Assembly: GCA_039105265.1 (NCBI GenBank)
Contig: JAPFFF010000022.1
Coordinates: 930,001-994,000 of the forward strand
From: Tritrichomonas musculus
Taxonomy: Eukaryota; Parabasalia; Tritrichomonadida; Tritrichomonadidae
Length of the DNA: 64,000 nucleotides
Reading direction: 5' to 3'
Both the position numbers and the translations under genes were made by a program. The notes beneath the pieces were generated by a model. It was not told where the DNA came from. It ran no database searches and was given only the letters and a program-made list of their open reading frames with translations. Positions 9,376 through 17,522 of the stretch are shown one piece after another; the first letter of the stretch is position 1, and the number at the start of each line of letters is the position of its first letter.

Positions 9376-10021
9376 TCAAATGAGGATTATCTAGCTCAAT
9401 ACATTGATTCAAACACATTTGCTTAAAGTAATTGTGAACACTTTCAAGATAAGCTGAGTTATCGAAACTTCCAATCGTAGTTGATCTTTTCTTATATTTT
9501 TCCATTTCATTTTTATGCATTGCATTCTGGTGATTTGTATATGCTTGAAGATTTTGAGGATAGTTGTTGTTAGCAGTTTGGGCCAATTGGAATTGACGAT
9601 TATTTTGATTATCTTTCAGAATATCTTCATCATGTTTAGCATTGGCTTGAATATGTGCTAATGCAACTACTTTATTGTTATCACTATTATGTTCAATAAC
9701 TTGTAATGCATTCTGATTTGGCTCTGTTAATGTAGCTTGTAATTGATTTCCATTCTGACTCATTGTTTTGGTATTAGCCATATTTTTATTGAAATCCATT
9801 GAAGGATCATAAAATTCATCTAAATTGAAATAATTATTGTTATTGTTATTGTTTGATGGTTGGGAGTTGTTGTTAGATCGGAATCTGAACCCATTATTAT
9901 TTGATGATTGGAAGCTGTATGGATTATAGTTTGTTCCAGATGAATTATTGTTTGTTCCAGATGGATTTCGTCTGTTTGAACCTGTACCTGGCGGATGTCT
10001 TCCTCCAAATAAACCACTCAT
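9047..10021 (-). CDS. N/Q-rich protein with conserved C-terminal domain, element A
   Basis: 324 aa. Residues 1-75 are glycine/asparagine-rich and disordered (FGGRHPPGTGSNRR, then Asn runs). The middle is helical and Q/N-rich. The C-terminal about 130 residues are globular (YDHEDSKVTIYYIDGHRPD, YKDILLVRFG) and end in the repeated IPCDIPCDIV. The C-terminal part resembles the N-terminal domain of the element C protein at 3390-4766. It is divergently arranged with the fiber gene, 60 bases apart, so a shared promoter region at 10022-10081 is likely. Disordered N-terminus plus globular domain suggests a virion or scaffold protein, which is inference. Confidence 0.6.
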   Translation of the reverse strand: MSGLFGGRHPPGTGSNRRNPSGTNNNSSGTNYNPYSFQSSNNNGFRFRSNNNSQPSNNNNNNNYFNLDEFYDPSMDFNKNMANTKTMSQNGNQLQATLTEPNQNALQVIEHNSDNNKVVALAHIQANAKHDEDILKDNQNNRQFQLAQTANNNYPQNLQAYTNHQNAMHKNEMEKYKKRSTTIGSFDNSAYLESVHNYFKQMCLNQCIELDNPHLMLTSGHTGLFTEPELNAHCYKRSMIFYGVASYDHEDSKVTIYYIDGHRPDVIKLGKGYYPSFSKCRNYKDILLVRFGIDPLVKKPGKIEICSEWKCSDLIPCDIPCDIV

Positions 10022-10081
10022 TTTGGATTAACATAAAATTAATTGAGATGTATAGTGCAAAATAGTTTAACATTAAGATAA

Positions 10082-13000
10082 ATGACTGCAATATTAACCA
10101 AACAAAATGCATTAGATGGAGCCTTGATAGGAGGTTCTGGCAAAGGTGGTGATGGAATATTTGATTCAATTCATGTTAAAGGTGATGCAACAATCGATGG
10201 TAGTTGTAAAATATTCATTGGTGAAGAATATGGTGAACCTCAAAGTGTCAAAGAATGTTTCGAAACATTTGGGAAAGCATTGACAGATATAACTAACGAC
10301 ATTCAATCACGTCGAACTGCTATCGATACACATGGGACCAAACTTGCTGACCATGAAGATAGAATTTCAACTTTAGAGAATGCTCCTCCATCTGCTATTG
10401 AAAGTGTAATGACTTATGAAGAAGGTTGTGATGAATTCATTATCGATGCAAATAATATCCATAAATTAAGTGATTCGGATTCTCAGGACAGTTCAACATA
10501 CAACATTCTTGAGATTGATTACTCTGGATCTGTAAGTGGACAAGTCTTTGAGATCATCTTTCCAAAGAATCTTGAAATTGAGAATGCTTATATTTCATGT
10601 GATACCCAAAATAGATTCACAAATCCCATTATTGAATACATCACAGATTCACAAAGCGATTCCAAATATCAATTGAAGTACATCAGCAATGAATCAAAAC
10701 CTCGAATATACATGTCGAAATCTACAATCTACGACCCATTTGAACTATATACTGATGGATTCATGAAGATCAAATTCATTGGGAAAATGCATCAAATTGC
10801 AATTATTAAAGATTCACAAAGCAATGGAGGTAACGATACATTAATGAATCTCAAGTGTAATCTCATTGATGCTGACAATTGCTTCAAACTCTATAGGTCT
10901 CCATTACCTGACTTCTATACAATCAAGTCAATCGGGGATTACAATTTGGATACTGCAAATGGTTTATATTATGCTGACTGGGGATATAATCCTGATTCCG
11001 ATTCATTCAATTCACTCATTGAAGGACAGACATTCGAGCTTCATGATAACGTATTTGGGACTCATTACAAGCTTACTAAATCTGGAGGTAAATGGACTGG
11101 TACCAATTATTGCGTTAACATTCCACTGAAGATGCGTAAAGAGAATTCATATGGATCCTTGAATAGAGACATTCCATACATTTCAATCAAGAAGAATGCT
11201 GCAAACATATTTGCTTTGAAAGGTCTAATCAATTTTGAATCCGGGAACGGTCATTCAGACCTAAGGAACGAAGTTCCGAACCCATTGAAGATGATGCTTG
11301 ACAAGGGTATGATAACATATAGTTCCAATACTAGAATGGGTGATCCAGATGAAACCGATGATGTCTGGCGTGTATGGTTTGGATGCAATGAAGATAAGAA
11401 TGGAGACTATTCTGCTACATTAACCCTTGATGGACATACTTATGAATTCGTCATTGGATTCAAATATTCATGGAAGCATGAGCATACATATGAGATCAAA
11501 ACCGACAACTATTTTGAATATATCCCTTACCGTTATGAATCATTTATTGAAACAGATTCTGATAATTTGAGAGTTTACATGATGGCTGATCCAGAATTCA
11601 ACATCCCAATTGATGAAAATATTGAATACCCAGGTGGCAATACATTCGAATTTCTAGCTTCAACGGGTTACTATTCTGTATCACCTAGACCGGAATCTTG
11701 CACAACATTGATGACAAATTTCAATATCCAAACATCTGGAATAGTCATTGGAGAGAATATTGAATCACATATCTTTGAATTGAATTCGTTAGGGAATGTT
11801 GTTGATATAGCTGTTAACGACATATCATCTTTGGAGAAATATTGTAATCGTTTGCAGAAAGAATTTGATGACATGCAACCTAAATTCAGCTGGTTTGATT
11901 ACATTGCCGGCAAGTTCGTTAACATTGGATCATCTGTATTTACATTTGGGAAAGTTGGTGCTGGAGATCCATTGCAAATCTCTATTGATGGAATTAAAGG
12001 TCTTTCGAAACTCTCATTTGCCAAAGATGCTGATAAAGATGATGGAATAGAATTAGAAGATATTGATGAAGTCGTTAGAGACAAATCTGTGAATCAATCA
12101 AGAGAAACCATTAAAGAATTGACCTATGTCGATACCATCATTGAGATCCCAAATGAGAAATATTGTCACAGATATTATACTGATACATTGAAAGGTACAT
12201 TAGAAGTTGAAACCAAAGTGGACAATGAGGGTGAAGTAATCAAGTTAAACACATATTTCATCAATGAAGATAAGAGTTTCACATCAAATGAGTCATCAAA
12301 TGGGTCACTTTATGAAATTACTTTCGAAGATCCATATTTAATGATTATCACCATGGGAAGTCATGAACCATTATCAGTTAGAATCAAGTATACAACCAAA
12401 GTTGAGAATTCTGAATTAGGTTTAGGTGAAACGTTAACAAATAAGCAATTGATGTCTGCAGCTGCTATCAAGAAACTCATTGAAAACCATAAAACAAATT
12501 GGCTGAATGAGATCCCAAAAATGCCAGAGAATTTGGTTAATGAAACTGTATTGAATACTGCTTTAGAATCATATGTAAAGAAAGAAGACATATTATCAAC
12601 CGAAAATATAACTCAAGAATTGTCAATCACTACCCACTTCGTAAATGGAACAACAAATGATGAGGATAAAAGAACGAATATTGCAAATTTGGATGAAGAT
12701 TTATGCAAAATATTAAAGAAATCATCATTAATAGTGAAAGGCTCTTGTAATAATGAAGATATTTCAGGAGAATATTTGTATGATAGAGAAGACTTGGAAT
12801 ATTATCATTACAAGAAAGGTGAAAATACTTTTTCTATATATTATTTCTATTATGATGGAACATTCAGATATAATGATAACCATGTTGTCGATCTAGAATC
12901 AGTATGTTATTCATACAAGCTTGAAGTTTATGATGAATATTGTATTCCAAATATGAATTTCGTAAAAACTAATTTTGCTTTGAAATCGGATATCCCAAAA

Positions 13001-14839
13001 ATAATTGATAAAACAATTACTTTCAATCAAGAATTAGAATTATATTATGATGAAGGTAATAGTATTAATACTCTTTCGGTTCTTTATACTAATGCAAGTC
13101 AATATTTTGAAAAATGGAAACAATATGGAATGTTATTTGATGGATATGATAAAACTGATGAAAATATTAAATATCAAGGAATATTCACTATATCAAGTAT
13201 TAATAATAATGATTATATTTTAAATAATGGCGTTCAAAATATAGCATTAACATTAGAAATGAGTTCAAGTTGTGGAGTTGTTTATGATTTTGATAACCCA
13301 CATAGAATCAATATAATAAGTTGCTATATTGCAAATGAAGATTATGATGAAACAAACTTAAACAGTGTTGTTAATCTTGCATTTCTCCAAGATAAATATG
13401 CTTTGAAAACAGATATTCCAGAACCAGTTGACTTGACACCTTATGCACTCAAGACTGATATTCCTACTGTTGATCTAGAACCATATGCCACTAAAACTAA
13501 TAATATCCCATATGAAGTTGACAGAAAGGATGGTAGTTGTGCTTTTATATTTAGTTTAGCTAAGACTCCTTTGAATTTCCGTGTAAAAATAGTACTAAGG
13601 TGGACAAATTCTGCTAACGAACCAGATTGGGTGGGTATTACTGGGGATGTTATAGATGGAGTCCTACAGAATAAGGTAATTCTTAATGGTACTACTAATA
13701 CCAAGAAGAAGTTTACATTCCCAGGGCAACAAGGATATACTCAAATTAGGTTAGACACCAGCATTTATTACTGGAAAGATGGTAAAGTCAGATTTTTGAA
13801 CGTTAATTCCAATTTTTCTGATGAGACTCTCCTAAATTATGATCCTAACGAAACATACTTTACAGAATATGTGACTTATGGTGGAGATCTAGAACCTTAT
13901 GCACTCAAAACTGACATTTCTACAATTGATCTAGAACCTTATGCATTGAAGAGTGATATCCCAGAACCAGTTGACTTGACACCATATTATACTAGTACCC
14001 AGGCTGATGAGAAGTTCGTTGATGAAGATGAATTGGCTTATGAATTAGATAAGTATGAGACCAAGGATGTGGCTGATGGAAAGTATGCATTGAAAACGGA
14101 TATCCCTGAACCAGTTGACTTGAATAAATATGTATCAAAAAATGATGATGGTTCATTATCAATTAATAGTACCGAAAGTAATATTGCAAGTTTCTTTAGT
14201 TCTGTTGATTCTAATACTCTTGCTTTATTTAGATTTGGATATGATTCTACATATAATTCTGTCTTTATGTATAGGTCTTCAAAAGCTGCTGATACTGGCG
14301 AAGTATTTATATTTGTTGATGGTTATAAATTTCAATCTTTTCAAATGTTTGGTACTGCAAGAAATACAACAATTGATTCAAATTTATATGTTTCTGGCAA
14401 AATAACATCCAATGGTTCAAATGCAATCACTCATTACTGTCCTATCGAAGCAGGTCAAAACATATCTGATTTCGTTGCAGGAAAGCCTGTATTCATGAGT
14501 GGACATGTATATAAATATGTTAACGGATCCTTCATTAGTTCCACTGCTAACGATTCAACTGATTGCATTTGTAGTGTAGTAATCAATGGATCCTATAAAG
14601 AGTTCGTTGGAGTGATTACAGAAGTGGATGTTGAAAATGGATGTATCAAATTTGCTTCTCATGGAGACATGTTATTCACAGTTGATGATGCAAATCTCTA
14701 TCAAATTGGTGACGTAATTCTCTATAACGGAAAGATCTTGGATGAAGATTATGCAATGACTTTACGCATTCAGCAATCAATTGTTGGAAAGGTGACTGCA
14801 AAAATAAATGAAACGACATTAGCAATATTCAAATCTTAG
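10082..14839 (+). CDS. Long fiber/spike protein, element A
   Basis: 1585 aa. An N-terminal region (FDSIHVKGDATIDGSCKIF) resembling phage tail-fiber repeats is followed by a heptad stretch (about 65-105) and a large beta-rich central part. YALKTDIPEPVDLTPY-type repeats lie around residues 1110-1145 and 1270-1355. The C-terminal about 235 residues (ASFFSSVDSNTL..., SGKITSNGSNAITHY) are shared with element D. Residues about 977-1116 match the fragment at 2-754 almost exactly. The C-terminal block 14130-14420 is about 90% identical at DNA level to 60420-60710 although the surrounding genes are diverged, which points to cassette exchange. Likely a trimeric receptor-binding fiber (inference). It resembles proteins labelled Tlr 6Fp in Trichomonas. 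Confidence 0.75.
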   Translation: MTAILTKQNALDGALIGGSGKGGDGIFDSIHVKGDATIDGSCKIFIGEEYGEPQSVKECFETFGKALTDITNDIQSRRTAIDTHGTKLADHEDRISTLENAPPSAIESVMTYEEGCDEFIIDANNIHKLSDSDSQDSSTYNILEIDYSGSVSGQVFEIIFPKNLEIENAYISCDTQNRFTNPIIEYITDSQSDSKYQLKYISNESKPRIYMSKSTIYDPFELYTDGFMKIKFIGKMHQIAIIKDSQSNGGNDTLMNLKCNLIDADNCFKLYRSPLPDFYTIKSIGDYNLDTANGLYYADWGYNPDSDSFNSLIEGQTFELHDNVFGTHYKLTKSGGKWTGTNYCVNIPLKMRKENSYGSLNRDIPYISIKKNAANIFALKGLINFESGNGHSDLRNEVPNPLKMMLDKGMITYSSNTRMGDPDETDDVWRVWFGCNEDKNGDYSATLTLDGHTYEFVIGFKYSWKHEHTYEIKTDNYFEYIPYRYESFIETDSDNLRVYMMADPEFNIPIDENIEYPGGNTFEFLASTGYYSVSPRPESCTTLMTNFNIQTSGIVIGENIESHIFELNSLGNVVDIAVNDISSLEKYCNRLQKEFDDMQPKFSWFDYIAGKFVNIGSSVFTFGKVGAGDPLQISIDGIKGLSKLSFAKDADKDDGIELEDIDEVVRDKSVNQSRETIKELTYVDTIIEIPNEKYCHRYYTDTLKGTLEVETKVDNEGEVIKLNTYFINEDKSFTSNESSNGSLYEITFEDPYLMIITMGSHEPLSVRIKYTTKVENSELGLGETLTNKQLMSAAAIKKLIENHKTNWLNEIPKMPENLVNETVLNTALESYVKKEDILSTENITQELSITTHFVNGTTNDEDKRTNIANLDEDLCKILKKSSLIVKGSCNNEDISGEYLYDREDLEYYHYKKGENTFSIYYFYYDGTFRYNDNHVVDLESVCYSYKLEVYDEYCIPNMNFVKTNFALKSDIPKIIDKTITFNQELELYYDEGNSINTLSVLYTNASQYFEKWKQYGMLFDGYDKTDENIKYQGIFTISSINNNDYILNNGVQNIALTLEMSSSCGVVYDFDNPHRINIISCYIANEDYDETNLNSVVNLAFLQDKYALKTDIPEPVDLTPYALKTDIPTVDLEPYATKTNNIPYEVDRKDGSCAFIFSLAKTPLNFRVKIVLRWTNSANEPDWVGITGDVIDGVLQNKVILNGTTNTKKKFTFPGQQGYTQIRLDTSIYYWKDGKVRFLNVNSNFSDETLLNYDPNETYFTEYVTYGGDLEPYALKTDISTIDLEPYALKSDIPEPVDLTPYYTSTQADEKFVDEDELAYELDKYETKDVADGKYALKTDIPEPVDLNKYVSKNDDGSLSINSTESNIASFFSSVDSNTLALFRFGYDSTYNSVFMYRSSKAADTGEVFIFVDGYKFQSFQMFGTARNTTIDSNLYVSGKITSNGSNAITHYCPIEAGQNISDFVAGKPVFMSGHVYKYVNGSFISSTANDSTDCICSVVINGSYKEFVGVITEVDVENGCIKFASHGDMLFTVDDANLYQIGDVILYNGKILDEDYAMTLRIQQSIVGKVTAKINETTLAIFKS

Positions 14840-15354
14840 ACTTTAATAGATCTTTTTGCAATTTTTTCACGAATCATTTCAGGGCATCCAACAAAGAATC
14901 CATCAGCAAATGCTTTACATGGATAGTATTCAATTTCTTTACCATCTTTGTTGACAAAAGAAGCTGGTTTCAGGTCAATGGATAGTATTGAACGATTGCT
15001 ATTTGGTCCGTAATCTTTTATTATTTTTGATTCTCCAACCTTGATGAAAACATTTTTAGCTTTGAATATTTTTCTTATATCATTTCTATCAAATATGCAA
15101 TGCTTATTAAAACTCACATACATTGGACTGATGACATATATGTTGTCATTGAATTGATCATTTTTGACAAAATTTCTATCATATGATATCCATAATGATT
15201 CATTGAGATCAATGAGAGGTTCATTTTCTTCTTCCAGAATAATATCTTCAATATCTGCTATACCAAGGAATTTTTCAACGAATGATGTTGGTGTAAGATA
15301 CAAATATGGCTTGTAATCGTCAGCTTTGGTGTTGCGTAGCATGGTGTTTTGCAT
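14836..15354 (-). CDS. Hypothetical 172-aa protein, element A
   Basis: Convergent with the fiber gene, overlapping its end by 4 nt. The start chosen is MQNTMLRN at 15354. The sequence is mixed alpha/beta with an acidic stretch (IILEEENEPLIDLNES) and a conserved-looking core (YVISPMYVSFNKHCIFDRND). No motif is recognised, and I see no counterpart in B, D or E. Confidence 0.5.
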   Translation of the reverse strand: MQNTMLRNTKADDYKPYLYLTPTSFVEKFLGIADIEDIILEEENEPLIDLNESLWISYDRNFVKNDQFNDNIYVISPMYVSFNKHCIFDRNDIRKIFKAKNVFIKVGESKIIKDYGPNSNRSILSIDLKPASFVNKDGKEIEYYPCKAFADGFFVGCPEMIREKIAKRSIKV

Positions 15355-15535
15355 TTTATCTTTTGTCTGCAGTAAAAAAAATTATGTTTAATAAATATAT
15401 TTGCATCGATTCTTAAATTTAAAAATGCAAAAACCGTTCCCAGGTGGACATGTAGTGCATTCAAAATCCTGAAATAAACAAGCCTGAAAATCCTATTTTT
15501 ATACATCCACCTGGGAATAGAAGAAGAAGAAAGAA

Positions 15536-15684
15536 TTCCGTATATGATCTTTCTTTCACCCTAGCACGACCGGAACGCATTAGCGAACATCATCTAGATG
15601 TGGAATTATAATAGCTCTTCTTTCACCTTCACGCGACCAGAACGCATTAGCGAACATCATCTAGGGACGAGATCATATACGGAA
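15536..15684. repeat. Inverted-repeat-bounded segment with two 49-bp direct repeats
   Basis: TTCCGTATATGATCT (15536-15550) recurs inverted at 15670-15684. Between them lie two direct repeats (15549-15597 and 15616-15664) sharing AACGCATTAGCGAACATC and a flanking TCTTTCACC word, spaced 67 bp apart. The arrangement resembles a small non-autonomous insertion or an iterated binding region. It is noncoding. Confidence 0.7.
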
Positions 15685-15716
15685 CCTCTCAGAAGAATAT
15701 GAAGAATTTTACAAAT

Positions 15717-15800
15717 AAAAACGGTCCATAGCAGAATCGAACCAGGTACTCCGGATTACCATGGAAACGACTTACCACTGAGCCGTGTCTGGCCAGACAT
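15717..15800 (-). ncRNA. tRNA-like RNA polymerase III unit, degenerate
   Basis: On the minus strand, an A-box-like GGCTCAGTGGTAAG (15784-15771) is followed 28 bases later by a perfect B box GGTTCGATTC (15743-15734). A run of five T (15721-15717) follows downstream as a typical Pol III stop. The T arm and acceptor arm do not pair well, so I do not call a functional tRNA. A tRNA-derived SINE-like remnant or tRNA pseudogene is more likely. No anticodon can be assigned safely. Confidence 0.45.
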
Positions 15801-16235
15801 AAATTTGGATCCATATAGAGATTTATTTATAAGAGGGTGTCACTTTTTGGCTTGGAAACGCTATCCGCTTTGCGGAGTACGAAGTAACTCAGTGTAGGAA
15901 GCAGATAGAGCGGTTTTAACGATAGATTTGGGATATCGTTTTCGACTGTTATAAGGTCAGTTTAATTCACCTTAACTGCCAAGGTCAAATTATTTCACCT
16001 TTCCCATATATGGAAAAATATAAGATTTTGCTTCCAATTTTCTGAAGACCATATCTCAATGAATACTCAACCGATTTCGACAAATCACATATCAAAAGAA
16101 AGCGTAGATAAAGTAGAATCTAAATATCATTTTAGAAATAAATTTGATGAACCAGAAGTATATGTATTTGAGCATTTATATTTACATTTTTGACTAACAA
16201 TGAAATTTAGCATACCATTCGCAAAGCGAAGTGAC
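15801..16235. other. Noncoding stretch with two small perfect hairpins
   Basis: About 430 bases without a gene. TCCGCTTTGCGGA (15865-15877) and TTCGCAAAGCGAA (about 16211-16223) are short stem-loops bracketing AT-rich sequence. Together with the repeats at 15536-15684 and the tRNA-like unit they make 15.4-16.2 kb the largest noncoding region of element A; it may be a composite non-autonomous insertion. Confidence 0.5.
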
Positions 16236-16916
16236 CTAACAAGTCATTTTGAGACTAATTCCATACTTGATGAATTGACTGTAAATGTTATTATAAGCAT
16301 ATTTTAGGTCTTCGGTTTTACCTTCTTTGGTTGCCAATATTTTTGAAACATAGATGATCTTATCTGATTTTCCACTGTTCGACTTAGTCGAAATTGCTCC
16401 GCAACATCCGCTGCAACCAATATCTTCATTCAAGACTAATTCAACTTTCTCACATCCAGTCAATAATTTGATCATTTCCATCAACAACTTGCTTTCACAG
16501 ACAACATATGAATTCACTTTTAATGGATTGTTTTCATACATTTCAACTAGCATTTCAAGAAATCTGTTTTTCTTGTCAAGCTCATCTAATTCATTTCCCA
16601 AATCTGCGATACCCCTGTCTTGTGCTAAATGGAAAGGATTGTCTATTACTTGTGGAGATACTGATTGATATTCCGGATTCGTCATCTGAGTATTTGTAAT
16701 TGGACCATTCCCTTGGGGAACTTCCGGTTGGGGAGCTTGAATAAAATTTACATTTGGATTCAGAGGTTGAACATTTGGATAAAGGGGAATGGAATTTGCT
16801 CTTGGATGCTTTTGAGTTGGTTTGATATTAATGTTTACATTAGTCTGTTGCTCTTGCTTTATCGTATTATCTGTCTCACTGGATAGTATACGTGCTTGCC
16901 TCAAAGTCATTTTCAT
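16236..16916 (-). CDS. Dicysteine conserved Maverick protein, element A
   Basis: The frame opens at 16964, but comparison with the B/D homologues (28134-28718, 47663-48247) places the start at the internal MKMTLRQARILSSE near 16916, downstream of the neighbouring gene's stop. A disordered N-terminal half is followed by a conserved C-terminal domain: FLEMLVEMYENNPLKVNSYVVC, LLTGCEKVELVLNEDIGC, a Cys cluster (GCSGCCG), and a closing EDLKYAYNNIYSQFIKYGISLK. The same domain occurs in element E (36457-37035). The function is unknown, but it is the only family I can see in all three element types. Confidence 0.7.
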   Translation of the reverse strand: MKMTLRQARILSSETDNTIKQEQQTNVNINIKPTQKHPRANSIPLYPNVQPLNPNVNFIQAPQPEVPQGNGPITNTQMTNPEYQSVSPQVIDNPFHLAQDRGIADLGNELDELDKKNRFLEMLVEMYENNPLKVNSYVVCESKLLMEMIKLLTGCEKVELVLNEDIGCSGCCGAISTKSNSGKSDKIIYVSKILATKEGKTEDLKYAYNNIYSQFIKYGISLKMTC

Positions 16917-16944
16917 TAATGCAAAAATAGATTTAGCATCTAAT

Positions 16945-17154
16945 TTATTTAAATTGTCTTTCAATCAAATCATTTTTGAGATACATCTTGCCATTCAATT
17001 CAACAGCAACGATTCCATCTCTGTTATAATATTCTCCAACAATTCCCTTGAATGATTTGGCACCTTTTCGCTTAATGATATTTGGACTTTCAATCATAAT
17101 TTCGTAATCATTCTCGAAACCAACCAATGGAACGAACCTCTCATTCATATTCAT
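16945..17154 (-). CDS. Small hypothetical protein, 69 aa, element A
   Basis: It lies between the 84-aa gene and the dicysteine gene, same orientation. Beta-rich (FKGIVGEYYNRDGIVAVELNGKMYLKND), it resembles a small SH3-like or DNA-binding fold, but no family is recognised. Confidence 0.45.
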   Translation of the reverse strand: MNMNERFVPLVGFENDYEIMIESPNIIKRKGAKSFKGIVGEYYNRDGIVAVELNGKMYLKNDLIERQFK

Positions 17155-17206
17155 TTGTGTCTTCGTTAAAAAGTTATTAGAGATAGTCCTTTGGACATAT
17201 TATCTT

Positions 17207-17461
17207 TCAGATATATCTATTAGCAGCAGCTCTATTGAGTAGTTTGCGGACTTTCATGCAATGATCATATTTCTTTTGGATTCGTTCACGTTGTTTCTTT
17301 TTCTTGGGATTGTCGGATTCTGGTTCACCTAATATTTTTCGATAATATTGCAATCTTGATGCAATCATTTTTAATGTCTGCGTTGCAAAAGATTTACGTT
17401 CATGTCTTTTCTTTAATGGTGGTAATGCTAATGTTTCATTTTCATTTGTATTTGATTCCAT
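17207..17461 (-). CDS. Small basic protein, 84 aa, element A
   Basis: Lysine/arginine-rich (PPLKKRHERKS, NPKKKKQRERIQKKYDH), helical in the second half. Divergent from the integrase gene with a 61-base gap (17462-17522) that probably carries both promoters. Composition suggests nucleic-acid binding, for example a packaging or core protein. This is inference; no family is recognised. Confidence 0.5.
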   Translation of the reverse strand: MESNTNENETLALPPLKKRHERKSFATQTLKMIASRLQYYRKILGEPESDNPKKKKQRERIQKKYDHCMKVRKLLNRAAANRYI

Positions 17462-17522
17462 TCTTTGGCTCTCATTAAAATATCAACAGCAAACATATAA
17501 ACATCTCTTTAACAAAAACCAA

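Noticed and set aside
14836-15354. Adenovirus-type maturation protease in element A
   Set aside because: The 172-aa protein has a His and Cys but not the H...D/E...Q...C arrangement of that family; no other candidate was found in the window.
15717-15800. A functional tRNA gene
   Set aside because: A and B boxes and a T-run are present, but acceptor and T stems do not pair, so a functional tRNA is not supported.
16354-16668. Plus-strand frames opposite the dicysteine gene
   Set aside because: Mirror frames of a conserved minus-strand gene, recurring at 28381 and 47910 for the same reason.
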